Notes under the pieces: model-generated
Seen by the model: the letters and a program-made list of their open reading frames with translations, nothing else
What the model was told of the DNA's origin: nothing
Databases searched by the model: none
Assembly (NCBI GenBank): GCA_037974335.1
Contig: CM075760.1
Span: 16,913,059 to 16,977,058 of the forward strand
Reading direction: 5' to 3'
Origin: Prionace glauca
Lineage: Eukaryota > Chordata > Chondrichthyes > Carcharhiniformes > Carcharhinidae
Length of the DNA: 64,000 bases
Part shown: positions 30,788 through 41,984 of the stretch, one piece after another
How the letters are laid out: every line of letters begins with the position of its first letter
Numbering within the stretch: the stretch's first letter is position 1
Translations under genes and position numbers: made by a program

Positions 30788-31530
30788 CATAGAACATAGA
30801 ACATTACAGCACAAACAGGCCCTTCGGCCCTCGAGTTGCACCGATCACATCAACCCCACCAATCTATAGACCTATCTATAACCCCCAATCCCATTAAACC
30901 CCATATACTCATCCAGAAGTCTTTTAAAAGACCCCAGCGAGTTCGCCTCCACCACCGATGACGGCAGCCGATTCCATTCACTCACCACCCTCTGAGTGAA
31001 AAACTTACCCCTAACATCACCTCTGTACTTCCCTCCCCGCACCTTAAATCTGTGTCCTCTCGTAGCGACCATTTCAACCCGGGGAAATAGCCTCTGAGAG
31101 TCCACCCTATCTATTCCTCTCAACATTTTATAAACTTCTATCAGGTCGCCTCTCAACCTTCGCCTCTCCAGGGAAAAGAGTCCCAGCTCCCTCAACCTAT
31201 CTTCATAAGGCATGCCTCCCAGTCCAGGCAACATCCTTGTAAATCTCCTCTGCACCCTTTCAATAGCTTCTACGTCTTTCCTATAGTGAGGCGACCAGAA
31301 CTGCGCACAGTACTCCAAATGAGGCCTGATGAGGGTCCTGTAAAGTTGCAGCATTACCTCCCAACTCCTAAACTCAATCCCTCGATTAATGAAGGCCAGT
31401 ACACCATACGCCTTCTTGACCACACCATACGCCTTCTTGACCACGCCATACGCCTTCTTGACCACGCCATACGCCTTCTTGACCACCCATACGCCTTCTT
31501 GACCACCCATACGCCTTCTTGACCAATCAA
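30788..31530 (-). mobile_element. CR1 LINE, family 5, 3' fragment with amplified 5' junction
   Basis: The minus-strand frame at 30872-31687 contains the CR1 C-terminal domain (LIRPHLEYCAQFWSPHYRKD, GDLIEVYKMLRGIDRVDSQR, FFTQRVVSEWNRLPSSVVEA) down to the stop near 30872. The frame is open, so the copy is fairly young. At its 5' end a 21-bp stretch coding VVKKAYG is repeated about six times (31406-31525) and then meets unrelated DNA. Confidence 0.9.
31406..31525 (-). repeat. 21-bp tandem repeat at LINE 5' end
   Basis: CCATACGCCTTCTTGACCAC is repeated six times, first with a 21-bp period and then with 18-bp spacing. The unit is a normal part of the LINE (VVKKAYG), so the array was made from the element itself. 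Confidence 0.95.
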
Positions 31531-31639
31531 TATCACACTTGATGAAGCTCGGGGTCAAATTTACTTTGCTGACTTCTCGCTTAGTATGTCTTGTAGATAT
31601 ACAAAATCCCTCTCCTTCACCTCTTTCTCTTTCCTCCCA

Positions 31640-31785
31640 TAGAAACCAGTTGGGTTTTTGTGACAATCCAGCAGTTTTCATGGTCAATGTTTCTTAGTGC
31701 CGGCCCCAGGAATTACCAGATTCATTCAGATCAATTTCACAACCTGTCATTGTGTTTTTGTGGGCTCTCTCTCACTCCCTTTTTT
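31640..31785 (+). repeat. Fragment of high-copy dispersed repeat
   Basis: GGGTTTTTGTGACAATCCAG, CAGTTTTCATGGTCAATGTT matches the second half of the unit at 27915-28200. Confidence 0.55.
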
Positions 31786-31812
31786 TTTACCTATTTTAAG
31801 TCAATTTCACAG

Positions 31813-31896
31813 GGTATTAGAAGGGGAGAGTGTGCAGTTGGGAAGCTGATGGAGTGGCTCAATTTATCTTAACTTTGATATCATCAGATTTTGAAC
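31813..31896 (+). other. Exon 5' end and leader of finger gene
   Basis: A pyrimidine-rich tract (CTCTCTCTCACTCCCTTTTT) and TCAATTTCACAG|GGTATTAGAAG give an acceptor at 31812/31813. The alignment with TTCATTTTACAG|GATATTGAAAG at 43892 supports it. The leader runs to the ATG at 31897. Confidence 0.65.
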
Positions 31897-32985
31897 ATGG
31901 AAGGAGAAAGTACACTTCACAGTGGAGAGAAACCGTACACGTGTTGTGTGTGTGGACGAGGCTTCAGCCAATCATCTGACCTGTTGAGACACAATTGCAG
32001 TCACACTGAGAAGAAACTGTGGAAATGTGGGGACTGTGGGAAGGGATTCATTTCCCCATCCAAGCTGGAAATGCACTGGCGCAGTCACACTGGGGAGAGG
32101 CCATTCATCTGCCCCACATGTGGGAAGGGATTCACTCAGTCATCCTCTTTGTTCACACACCAGCGAGTTCATTCCAGCGAGAGACCATTCATCTGCTCCG
32201 AGTGTGGGAAGGGATTAACTACTTCAGCCCAGTTGCGGAGTCACCAGCGAGTTCACACTGACGAGAGACCTTTCAGGTGTCCAGACTGTGGAAAGAGCTA
32301 TAAAAGTTCTGGGGACCTGATGCGCCATAAACGTATTCACACAGACGAGAGACCGTTCAAGTGCTTTCACTGTGGGACTGGGTTCAGACGATCGTCTGAC
32401 CTCACTGTTCACCAGCGAGTTCACTCTTGGGAGAGGCCATTCACCTGCTCCGAGTGTGGGAAAGGATTCATTCAGTCATCTGACCTGCTGAAACACCAGC
32501 GAGTTCACACTGGGGAGAAGCCATTTATCTGCTCTGAATGTGGGAAGAGATTCACTGCCTCATCTAGCCTGCTGACACACCAGCGAGCCCACACAGAAAA
32601 TAAACCTTTTAAATGTCCAAACTGTGGGAAATGCTTCAAAACCTCTGAGAAACTGATATCCCATCAACGTGTTCACACTGAAGATAGACCTTTCAGATGC
32701 TCTCACTGTGGGACTAGGTTCAGACGATCAACTCAACTAACTGCACACCAGCGAGTTCACACTGATGAGAGACCTTTTAAATGCCCAGACTGTGAGAAGT
32801 GCTACAAACGTTCTGGGGAACTGACGCGACATCGACGTGTTCACACTGATTCAGGCGCTCTCACTGTGGGACTGGGTTTGTGCAATCTTCTCAACTCTCT
32901 GTACACCAATGAATTCACACTGTGGACAGACCATTCACCTGCTCTGAGTGTGGGAAGGGATGTACGACTTCATCCCAAATGCTGA
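31897..32985 (+). CDS. C2H2 zinc-finger protein, 11 fingers, frameshifted C-terminus
   Basis: The first ATG in frame is at 31897 ([16 protein letters not shown]). Eleven fingers follow ([10 protein letters not shown] to [14 protein letters not shown]), the first of them the leader finger that is decayed in the paralogs. The family should bind DNA in the nucleus. Finger types alternate between CSECGKGF units and a [24 protein letters not shown] pair with TDER-type linkers, shared with the genes at 38982 and 50231. After HRRVHTD a short deletion shifts the frame. The tail ([13 protein letters not shown] to LHPKC) is the shifted reading of two more fingers, which themselves carry stops in the original frame; the original terminator is near 33006. 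A CR1 follows immediately. Confidence 0.9.
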   Translation: MEGESTLHSGEKPYTCCVCGRGFSQSSDLLRHNCSHTEKKLWKCGDCGKGFISPSKLEMHWRSHTGERPFICPTCGKGFTQSSSLFTHQRVHSSERPFICSECGKGLTTSAQLRSHQRVHTDERPFRCPDCGKSYKSSGDLMRHKRIHTDERPFKCFHCGTGFRRSSDLTVHQRVHSWERPFTCSECGKGFIQSSDLLKHQRVHTGEKPFICSECGKRFTASSSLLTHQRAHTENKPFKCPNCGKCFKTSEKLISHQRVHTEDRPFRCSHCGTRFRRSTQLTAHQRVHTDERPFKCPDCEKCYKRSGELTRHRRVHTDSGALTVGLGLCNLLNSLYTNEFTLWTDHSPALSVGRDVRLHPKC

Positions 32986-33012
32986 GACTCTAGTGAGTTC
33001 ACAAGTAACGAC

Positions 33013-33475
33013 TTGAGCTATGAGGAGAGGCTGAATAAACTAGGCTTGTACTCATTAGAGTTTAGAAGAATGAGGGGAGATCTCATTGAGACGTATAAGA
33101 TGATGAATGGGATGGATAGGATAGAGGTGGAGAGACTCTTCCCGCTCAAAAAAGACAGTAGGACTAGGGGGCACAGCCTCAAGATAAAGGGGAGGCGGTT
33201 TAGAACAGAGTTGAGGAGGAACTTCTTCACTCAAAGGGTGGTGAATCTCTGGAATTCTCTGCCCGTTGAAGTGGTGGAGGCTGCCTCGCTAAATATTTTT
33301 AAGAAGTGGGTTGATGGGTTTTTGATAAGAGAAGGGATTAAGGGTTATGGGGAGAGGGCGAGAAGGTGGAACTGAGCCACGACAGATCAGCCATGATCTT
33401 ATTGAATGGCGGGGCAGGCTCGAAGGGCTAGATGGCCTACTCCTGCTCCTATTTCTTATGTTCTTATGTTCTTAT
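33013..33475 (+). mobile_element. CR1 LINE, family 1, 3' fragment in finger-gene 3' UTR
   Basis: The open C-terminal frame (SYEERLNKLGLYSLEFRRMR to FLIREGIKGYG) and the TTATGTTC tail are nearly identical to the 20037 copy, so it is young. It begins about 5 bp after the ancestral stop codon of the finger gene, and the host 3' UTR resumes at 33476. Confidence 0.93.
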
Positions 33476-33640
33476 GACAGTGATTGGATGTTGCTGTTAC
33501 TCACATTCAGGACTGAACCATCTTCATTCAGGTCTGTTTACACTGGTAATAAACCTCAGCCACTTTAGGGGCTAATATTCTCATTAAAAGTCAAATAAAT
33601 CAGCTTTGCATCAAACTCACACACTGTGTTGACTTTTTTT
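33476..33640 (+). other. Displaced 3' UTR of finger gene with poly(A) signal
   Basis: GACAGTGATTGGATGTTGCT, CATTCAGGACTGAACCATC looks like a finger-gene 3' UTR. AATAAA is at 33548-33553 and a second AATAAAT follows near 33595. In a transcript from the 31.8-kb exon, the CR1 fragment would be included before this signal. Confidence 0.55.
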
Positions 33641-33649
33641 TAATATCTC

Positions 33650-34240
33650 AAACACACATTTTGGGCTCTCTCTCTCCTGTATTCCCTCCATCCTCACCTC
33701 CAACAACAAGTGTGAGGAGCTCATGGAGTTTCTTTGTCACGAAGATGGAGACAATCTGATCAGCTGCCTCTGCTGTTTCCCTCCCTTCCCTCGCTCATCC
33801 GGGCGAAACCGTCTGTAAATTTCATCCTTTCTCGAGTCCTGAACCCACATTTCTTTACTTTCTCTCCCTTCTCCCCTCATGTCCTCTCAGGATACATCTT
33901 GTCCATGAGCCCCACCTCCTGGTTCATTGGCTCTATTCCCATTCAATCTCCCACTAAACTACTGATATCCAATGCCCCTGATTCTTCAGACATTGTCAAC
34001 ATATCTCTCTCTTCAGGTTCTGAGTCTGTCCTTCAAATCTGCCATCAACACTTCCTTCTCAACAAACAAACCCTTGACCCCACCATCCTTACCATCTACT
34101 CCCACATCTCCAGCCTCTCTTTCCAAACTCCCTGAACATGCTGTCACCTCCAAAATCCGTGCCCATCCTTCTCAGAACGCCTTGTCTGAATCCCTCCAAT
34201 CCAGTTTCTGCCCTGCCACAGCACAGAAACACAAGAGACA
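33650..34240 (+). mobile_element. Old L2-like LINE RT fragment
   Basis: The end reads EHAVTSKIRAHPSQNALSES, then LQSSFCPATAQ, resembling the VxxxLxxHLxxNxLLxPxQSGFRPGHST stretch of L2-type RTs. The upstream part is pyrimidine-rich and decayed. The clade call is tentative. Confidence 0.5.
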
Positions 34241-34244
34241 AACA

Positions 34245-34650
34245 GAATGTTACCCTGAGAAAAAGAGACCATCAGGGAGCTGAGGTCCAGTGTTGACATG
34301 ATCATAAAACCAGAAGACAAGGATAGCAACACCATCATTATGGACAGACAACAATACTCGTTGGAGGCAGATAGATAATCAAACAATGTGTATAATGACA
34401 CCAAGCTATCTAGGCCCATATACCAGAGACAGGAAGGATAATTGGACACAGCCTGGAAAAGCTCAAAGATTCCAGACACATTAACTAAAAACAGATGGAA
34501 TATCTGAGAGGACAACCGCCAAGGAAGTGCCAGCTGCTCCTGAAAATACACCAACACCCAAACACGGACAGTGCCTGGAAAAAAGGCACCAGACAGACAC
34601 ATCCAATCAGACTGTGGGAGGGAATCCTACAGAATGTCTGAAAACATCAA
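34245..34650 (+). mobile_element. Penelope-like element RT fragment
   Basis: In one plus frame: RELRSSVDMIIKPEDKDSNT, IIMDRQQYSLEADR, YNDTKLSRPIYQ, ending KAPDRHIQSDCGRESYRMSE. These correspond to the IIKPADKG, VVMDR..Y, YTKL and PGRPIVSxCGS blocks of Penelope-like RTs. It is interrupted by several stops and has no termini in view. Confidence 0.75.
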
Positions 34651-34654
34651 CTCA

Positions 34655-35620
34655 CTCTCCCTGGTAGTGGATAGATCAGAGTACTTTCTAGATGGTATGA
34701 AGTTCAATGCAATGGATGTCCAAAGAGACTTGGAGGTTCAGACTGAGAAAATAATCAAAAAGGTTAAGGAAAGCTGGCCTTTACATTGAGAGGACTGGAG
34801 TATAAGGACAGAGAAGTTTTCCTGCAGTTACACAAAACACTGGGTTAGACCCCACTTGCAGTACTGTGAGCAGATCTGGATACCACACATCATAGAATCC
34901 TACAGTACAGGAAGAGGCTAGTCAACCCATTGAGTCTGCATCGATTACAATCCCACCCAGGCCCTATTCCCATAACCCAATGCATTTATCCCAGTTTGTT
35001 CCCCCAAAACTAAGGGGTAATTTAATGTGGCCAATCCACCGAACCCTCACTTCTTTGGACTGTGGGAGGAAACCAGAGCACCCAAAGGAAACCAATGTAG
35101 ACATGGGAAGACATGGGCAAATTCCACAGTGACCCAAACTGGGAATCAAACCTGAGGCCCTGGCACTGTGAGGCAGCCAAGCCTATGAGGAGAGATTACA
35201 CAAATTAGACCTGTATTCTTCAGTATTTAGAAGGGTAAGGGCTTATCTGATCAAAGTATTCAAGATACAGACAGGAAAAGGCAGGGTGGATGAAGATAAA
35301 CTATTTCCACTGGTGAGAGATTCTAGATCCAGGAGGCAGTCAATTAGGGTTAGACCTTTCGGGAAGGATATTAGGAAGCACTTCTACTCAGAAAGGATGG
35401 TAGAGGTTTGGAAATCTCTTCTACAAAAGGCAGTTGATGCTAAATTAGTTGCCACCTTTAAATCTTGAGATAGACACATATTTTGTTAAGCAAAGGTATT
35501 AAAGGATATGGGCCAAAGGCAGGTATATGGAGGTAGGCCACTGAACAGCCATGATCTCATTTAATGGGGTGGAACAGGCTCGAGGGGCTGAATGGCTTAC
35601 TCCTGCACCTATGTTCGTAC
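34655..35620 (+). mobile_element. Old CR1-type LINE fragment, split by a SINE
   Basis: 34655-34887 gives the pre-terminal part (MDVQRDLEVQTEKIIKKV, VRPHLQYCEQIW). 35181-35620 continues with the C-terminal domain (FPLVRDSRSRRQSIRV, HFYSERMVEVWKSL) and a 3' end like family 1 (GGAACAGGCTCGAGGGGCTG). The SINE at 34888-35178 separates them. Confidence 0.8.
34888..35178 (-). mobile_element. SINE, tail type b, inside a LINE
   Basis: The minus strand shows the full layout: head with GCCTCACAGTGCCAGGG, body with TTTCCTTTGGGTGCTCTGG and tail TACTGTAGGATTCTATGATG. It is inserted in the older plus-strand LINE. Confidence 0.88.
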
Positions 35621-35794
35621 GTGGGGAGTTTTGACCCACACCGAGGTAGAAATGGAAGAATTTTTTTAAAAACTGTTACACTTAAAGCCACATCAGATAA
35701 AAATGAAGTTGATTTCTCAGACACTGCAGTGATTAAACTAACACAAGGAAACAACAGGCAGCAGTTAGCATAGGGTTCTTCAAACCAACACAGA

Positions 35795-35848
35795 CAGAGA
35801 GAGAGAGACAGACACCCCACACCGACAGACTCACATACTGACACACAA
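35795..35848 (+). repeat. GACA/CACA-rich microsatellite, left part
   Basis: CAGACAGAGAGAGAGAGACA is followed by GACACACCG-like units; similar sequence resumes at 36841 after the LINE. Confidence 0.7.
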
Positions 35849-35849
35849 T

Positions 35850-36839
35850 TGTTTATAATATATATAATGATTCTGTTTGTAATATATATAAATGGTTTGG
35901 AGCAAAATGTAACTGGTTTTATTCGTAAGTTTGTGAACGACATAAAGGTCGATGAATTTGCGGATAGCAATGAGCACTATCAGAGGATACAGCAGGAAAC
36001 AGATCGATCGGAGACTTGGGCGGAGAAACGGCAAATGGAATTTAATCCGGACAAATGTGAGGAATGCATTTTGGAAGATTTAATCCAGATAGGAAACATA
36101 CAGTAACTGGCAGATGCCTTAAGAGTATTGATAGGCAGAGGGATCTGGGTGTACAGGTACACAGGTCACTGAAATTGGCAACACAGGTGGAGAAGGTAGT
36201 CAAGATGGCATATGGCATGCATGCCTTCACTGGCCAGTTTAAAAATTGGCAAGTCATTTTGCAGATTTATAGAACCTTAGTTAGGCCGCACTTGGATATA
36301 ATGTTCAATTCTGGTTGCCACACCATCAGAAGGATGTGGAGGCTTTGGAGAGGGTACAGAAAAGATTGACCAGGATGTTGCCTGACATGGAGGGCATTAA
36401 CTATGAGGAGAGGTTGGAGAAACTTGGTTTCTTCTCACTTGGAACGATGGAGGTTGAGGGGGCGACCTGACAGAAGTCTACAAGCTTATGAGAGGCTTGG
36501 ACAGAGTGGATAGTCAGGAACTTTTTCCCAATGTGGAAGAGTCAATTACCTGGGGGCATAGGTTTAAGATATGAGGGGCAAGGTTTAAAGGAGATGTACA
36601 AGGCAAGTTTTTTTAGACAGAGGATGGTGAGTGCCTGGAACTTGTTGCCAGGGGAGGTCGTGGAAGCAGATGTGATAGCGACTTTTAAGGGGTGTCTTGA
36701 CAAATACATGAATAAGGTGGGAATAGAGGGATATGGTCCCCAGAAGGGTATGGGGCTTTAGTTCAGTTGGACAGCATGGTCGGTGCAGACTTGGAGGGCC
36801 GAAGGGCCTGTTCCTGTGCTGTAATTTTCTTTGCTTTGT
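35850..36839 (+). mobile_element. CR1-type LINE, family 3, 3' fragment
   Basis: It begins in the RT palm (LFVIYINGLEQNVTGFIRKF, with the catalytic box as VND) and runs through MEFNPDKCE, IDRQRDLGVQVHRSLK, the C-terminal domain (FFRQRMVSAWNLLPGEVVEA, GCLDKYMNKVGIEGYG) to a tail of CTGTAATTTTCTTTGCTTTG. Several frameshifts are present. It separates two parts of a CA/GACA microsatellite. Confidence 0.88.
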
Positions 36840-36905
36840 TCACACACAAATACACTGACACATAATCTGATATTCAGAAAGACACACACACACACAGAAA
36901 CAGTG
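36840..36905 (+). repeat. CA-rich microsatellite, right part
   Basis: CACACACAAATACACTGACA and a run of CA near 36885-36895. Confidence 0.7.
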
Positions 36906-37047
36906 AACCAATTTATTTAATAGTTGAAGCCAAAATTTGAATGCCACATCTGGGACTGAGAAAAACAGCTCTAAACAATGAAATTGTAGGACATGTAAAC
37001 AGATGAAACAAGAATCTGGCACTGAAACAGACAAGATAAAACTGTAT

Positions 37048-37356
37048 AATAGAATCCCTACACTGTAGAAGGAGGCCATTCAGCCCATTGATCCTGCACT
37101 GACAACAATCCCCCCCGGGCCCTTTTCCCATAACCTCACATGCCAATCCTCCCTGATTAAAAGGGGCAATTTATCATGGCCAATCAACCTAACCCATGCA
37201 TCTTTGGACTGTGGGAGGAAACTGGAGCACCCGAAGGAAATCCACGTAAACACAGGAAGAAAGTGCAAACTCCACACTGTTACCCAAGGCCGGAAATGAA
37301 CCCAGGTCCTTGGCGCTGAGAGGCAGCAGTACTAACCACTGTGCCACCGCGGCCGT
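37048..37356 (-). mobile_element. SINE, tail type b, complete
   Basis: The minus strand has the head GCGGTGGCACAGTGGTTAGT, the body and the tail CTACAGTGTAGGGATTCTAT. The head box B is slightly changed (GGTTCATTTCC). Confidence 0.88.
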
Positions 37357-37914
37357 ACTGGAACCTTTTTCCCATTTTTACTCCTGGTTCCACCATCCTT
37401 GGAACTCTACACATAAATACAGCAAGATCCCAATTTCTGTCTGCATTCTCAGCACCAAAACCAAGATCCCAACCTCCACCCTGAATCCTAACCCTAACTA
37501 ACACCTCACCCTAACTAATACCTCACCCTAATCCTGGACCTGCTCCCAAACAGTACATTGAATTTATTGTTAGTTAAAAAGGAAATCTTGACAAACACCA
37601 TGTGAACACCTTTGGTGAATTACAATTTCTCCATCTTCCCTCTCCTTACCTTTCAGCTCCTGTGCAGCATATATTTTAATCTGTTAACAGTAAATACCAG
37701 TTGTTGTCACTGTCTTACATCAGAAAACTCAGGAATGTCACATAAACACTTGGAAACTTCAGATCAAAGACATTTTCAGACTGGAAGCGTCACTTACAGT
37801 CAGGAACAGTTTTACACCAATTTCTGATTTGACTGCATGTTTTGACTGAAATCCCCATCGAATCTTCATAAAATTTCTAGAAATTTATTGAATATTAACA
37901 GAAAAGTCTTGCTC
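37357..37914. other. Unassigned stretch with CCCTAA-rich patch
   Basis: A degenerate CCCTAACTAA patch lies at about 37485-37540. Otherwise nothing is supported. Confidence 0.35.
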
Positions 37915-37926
37915 TCTTATGAAGAA

Positions 37927-38061
37927 CAGTACAAAGTCTCACAACACCAGGTCAAAGTCCAACAGGTTTATTTGGAATCACGAGCTTTCGGAGTGATGCT
38001 CCTTCATCAGGTGTGAGACTTCTTACTGTGTCCACCCCAGTCCAACTCCAGCATCTCCACA
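37927..38061. mobile_element. Fold-back family retroposon with 12-bp target duplication
   Basis: The left part (AAAGTCTCACAACACCAGGT, AAGTCCAACAGGTTTATTTG, CGAGCTTTCGGAGTGATGCT) is inverted, including the CTTCATCAGGTG block. The right part keeps only GTGAGACTTCTTACTGTG and the 3' end GCATCTCCACA. TCTTATGAAGAA is repeated exactly at 37915-37926 and 38062-38073. Confidence 0.85.
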
Positions 38062-38073
38062 TCTTATGAAGAA

Positions 38074-38740
38074 AGCTTCCACACAGTTTACCGGGTGACA
38101 AACACAGGATAGGTCTGTTCTCTCTACCCAGGACATGTCTCTGTCACAAATCCTGAAACAAGACATTTCTAAACTGGATAAGGTTGGATCTGATGACCCG
38201 GATGTTAACTAACTCTCTGAGTGAAAGTTAAACGGGCTCGAGGGGGAAAATCACTCTGGACAGGAAAGAGTTTTTCAAAGTGATTTGTGCTGGATTCAGA
38301 CTGACACCAAATTAACTGGATCTAGAGGAATGAGATCTGGAGACTGTCACCTCCAGCTGCAGAGATCAACTTCAACCATCCGAGTGTCTGATCGGAGACC
38401 AGTAAACCATTCTGAGGAGACTGTCACCTCCAAACGCAGAGTTCAGCTTCCTCCCGATCCAGAAAACCATTCTCACTTGTTATGGGTCATCTGCCTTTTC
38501 TGCCTATTTAACTGACGTACCATATCTAAACTGTTGTTTCTGAATACAGTGATTTAAAATCACCAATAACACTGACCGCCTTTTTAGGTAATCTCTGACT
38601 CCCAGAAATAAAATCTTACAGTTTCTAACATTCACCGTTGTTCTTCCTGACTCTAAACACAGTTGTAAAGAAGCTTCTGTTCTGCATCCAGGGCTACTGA
38701 ACCATGGAAGAGAGTGGCTGGGGCAGATTTCTTACACACC
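38074..38740. other. Unassigned 3' flank of the 38.7-kb finger locus
   Basis: Two similar blocks (GAGACTGTCACCTCCA at about 38340 and 38418) suggest a short duplication. No gene is supported. Confidence 0.35.
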
Positions 38741-38981
38741 TCAGATTAACCCACACGTTCCGTCCTCAATGGGATTAACAGCAGCAAAAACAGCTGAATC
38801 CAACTCCTGCAGACACTCGTGAAGTTGTTGGTGTCTCAGCAATTGCTGTAAGTCAGTGAATCCATTCCCACATTCAGAACAGATGACCGGTCTCTCCCTG
38901 GTGTGAACTTGCTGTGGTATCATTAGATTATTGCTGTTTTTAATGTTCTGCTCGTAATCAAAACATTCATAATATTTTATA
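38741..38981 (-). pseudogene. Shifted and decayed C-terminal fingers
   Basis: After the frameshift of the upstream gene the fingers continue in another frame: [18 protein letters not shown], then YECFDYEQNIKNSNNLMIPQ (Cys and His lost), then VICSECGNGFTDLQQLLRHQ and the end HECLQELDSAV. The middle finger is clearly dead. Confidence 0.88.
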
Positions 38982-39740
38982 TTATAGTGAATTTGCTGAT
39001 GTTTCAGCAGATTGTATGACTGAGTGAATCCCTTCCCACACACAAGAGCAAGTGAATGGTCTCTCCCCAGTGTGAATTCGTTGGTGCATCATGAGACCAT
39101 TGCTGCTTTTAAAGCTCTGCTCACAGTCAAAACATTTAAAAGGTTTTATATCGGAATGAATTTGCTGGTGTTTCAGCAGGTGGTATGACTGAATGAAGTT
39201 CTTCCCACACACAGAGCAGGTGTATGGTCTCTCTCCAGTGTGAATTCGCTGGTGTACAGTGAGTTCAGATGATCGCCTGAAGCCAGTCCCACAGTGAGAG
39301 CATCTGAATGGTCTCTCGTCAGTGTGAACACGTTGATGACAAGTCACTTCACCAGAGGTTTTAAAGCACTTCCCACAGTCTGGACATTTAAAAGGTCTCT
39401 TGTCAGTGTGAACTCGCTGGTGTTTCTGCAGGTTGGATGTAGCAGTGAATCCCTTCCCACACAAGGGGCAGGTGAATGGCTTCTCCTCACAGTGAATGTG
39501 TTGGTGCCTCAGCAGATACTTTTTGCTTTTAAATGTTTTCTCACAGTCAGAACATTTGAAAGGTGTCTGATCAGTGTGAACGTACTGGTGTGTCAGCAGG
39601 CTGGATGACTGAGTGAATCCCTTCCCACAGGTGGAGCAGGTGAACGGCCTCTCCCCAGTGTGAGCGCGTCGATGCATTTCCAGTTCAGAAGGGTAACTGT
39701 ATCCTTTCCCACAATCCCCACATTTCCATGGTTTCTCCAT
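38982..39740 (-). CDS. C2H2 zinc-finger protein, 8 fingers, frameshifted
   Basis: The ATG at 39740 starts [18 protein letters not shown]. Eight complete fingers follow to [10 protein letters not shown]. In finger 9 one extra base in the Cys region (CTCTTGTGTGTGG) shifts the frame, giving the tail [20 protein letters not shown]. Fingers 5-6 ([38 protein letters not shown]) are the same pair type as in the genes at 31897 and 50231, and linkers include TDQT, CEEK, TDKR and SDIK, looser than TGEK. DNA-binding factor by family. It could still make an 8-finger protein. Confidence 0.88.
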   Translation of the reverse strand: MEKPWKCGDCGKGYSYPSELEMHRRAHTGERPFTCSTCGKGFTQSSSLLTHQYVHTDQTPFKCSDCEKTFKSKKYLLRHQHIHCEEKPFTCPLCGKGFTATSNLQKHQRVHTDKRPFKCPDCGKCFKTSGEVTCHQRVHTDERPFRCSHCGTGFRRSSELTVHQRIHTGERPYTCSVCGKNFIQSYHLLKHQQIHSDIKPFKCFDCEQSFKSSNGLMMHQRIHTGERPFTCSCVWEGIHSVIQSAETSANSL

Positions 39741-40034
39741 GGTGCCAGTGTCCTTGTGTCTCTCCAGTTTGGACAATCAGTTGAAGACTTGTCCACACAC
39801 AGAACCTGTGTACAGTTTCTCCCCACTGTGAATGGTATGTTTTTTCTTCAGGCTTTGTAACTGGTTATAGCTCTTTCACAGTCACTTCACTGGAACACTG
39901 TCACTCAGGTGTGTGTGTGTGTGTGTATATGTCTCGATGCTTTTCCAGACACACTGATGTTTAAAATCTTTTCCCACAGACAGAACAGACAAATATTTTT
40001 CTTTTCACATTCAAAGGCTGATGATATTCAGGTT

Positions 40035-40210
40035 TGAAAGAGTGGAGGTGGTGAGCTACTTTCTTGAACTGCTGCAGTCCCTGGGGTGTAGGTGCACCAA
40101 CAGTGCTATTTGGGATGAAATTCTAGGATTTTGAGCCAGCGACCGTGAAGGCTGCTCAAAAATATATTTTCAAGTCAGGATGGTGAAGATTGGAGGTGAA
40201 CTTCCAGGAA
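40035..40210 (+). repeat. High-copy dispersed repeat
   Basis: GAGCTACTTTCTTGAACTGC, then GTGCACCAACAGTGCTATTT, CAAGTCAGGATGGTGAAGAT; related to 17036 and 27420. Confidence 0.7.
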
Positions 40211-40420
40211 ATGCTGTTCTTGAATCAAGGGAAAATATCACAGATGGTGCTTTCAAAAAGAGACTTTACAGCTCCGAAAATCTGTGACATAACCAAGATA
40301 TTTAAGAGCCAGCCAGTTATAGAGTTTGTTAATATCAGCAGGAGCAAGCCAAATATTATCAGGTTATCAGTATTAAAATGTGATTAACAGCAGCAAAAAT
40401 AACAGAATCCAACAATGCAG

Positions 40421-41131
<711 letters not shown>

Positions 41132-41649
41132 TCAGTTGAAGCTTCGTCCACATACAGAACATGTACAGTATCTCCTCGTTGTGAATGGTGTGATGTTTTT
41201 CCAGGCTGTGTAACAGGTCAAAGCTCTTTTCATTGTCAGTTCACTGGAACACTCAATTGGATGTGTGTGTCTCAGTGCTTTTCCAGTCACACTGATATTT
41301 AAAATCTTTTCCCACAGACAGAACAGAGAAACATTTCTCCTTCCACATTCAAAGGCCGAAGATATTCAGACCCCAATGAACTGAATGACTGGTTGCAGTC
41401 TGTAAATCGTCCATTTCCAATATCCTGTAAAACAGTTTAGAAACGTCATCACTGTCAGTCCAGGATAGAAATTGTAAACAGACAATTCTTGTTTCTCTGG
41501 AACATATTTTCCTCTCTTGTTCCCCCATATCTTTAAGTTCCTGTCCCACACAGTCTCCACCCCCCGGAGCTGAAATCCAAACCCTATATCTTCATTTCTT
41601 TACTCCACTCCCAATTTCCTCTCTCTCTCTCCTCTGTCTGGGTTCAGTT

Positions 41650-41764
41650 TGACAACACCAGGTTTAACTCACTTGTGAGTTTACTATCAAATAAATCGGT
41701 TGGACTGGTGTTGTCAGACTTTTTACTGTGTTTACCCCCGTCCAACGCCGGCATACCCACATCA
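41650..41764 (+). mobile_element. Fold-back family retroposon with 11-bp target duplication
   Basis: A short left arm (TGACAACACCAGGTTT) faces the long right arm ending GTCCAACGCCGGCATACCC. TGGGTTCAGTT is repeated at 41639-41649 and 41765-41775. Confidence 0.83.
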
Positions 41765-41984
41765 TGGGTTCAGTTCTCCAGCGCCTGTCTGCAGACTGAC
41801 AATAAAACCAATGGGTCTTATTGGGGATGTTGGGGCCTCCAGCGGGTATTTGTGAATCCTCCCCCTCACCTCCCAGGGTTTCCTTCCTTCCCAGAGATCA
41901 GAGTCCTCACTGATTTGAGGCCAAAGTGTAACCTCTTATTTACTGTCCCGCTCCCCCATCACCATCCTCCAGTGACTGAGCCAG

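Noticed and set aside
37485-37541. Interstitial telomere repeat
   Set aside because: CCCTAA-like strings are present but interrupted by ACACCTCA units and too few; it is a degenerate simple repeat.
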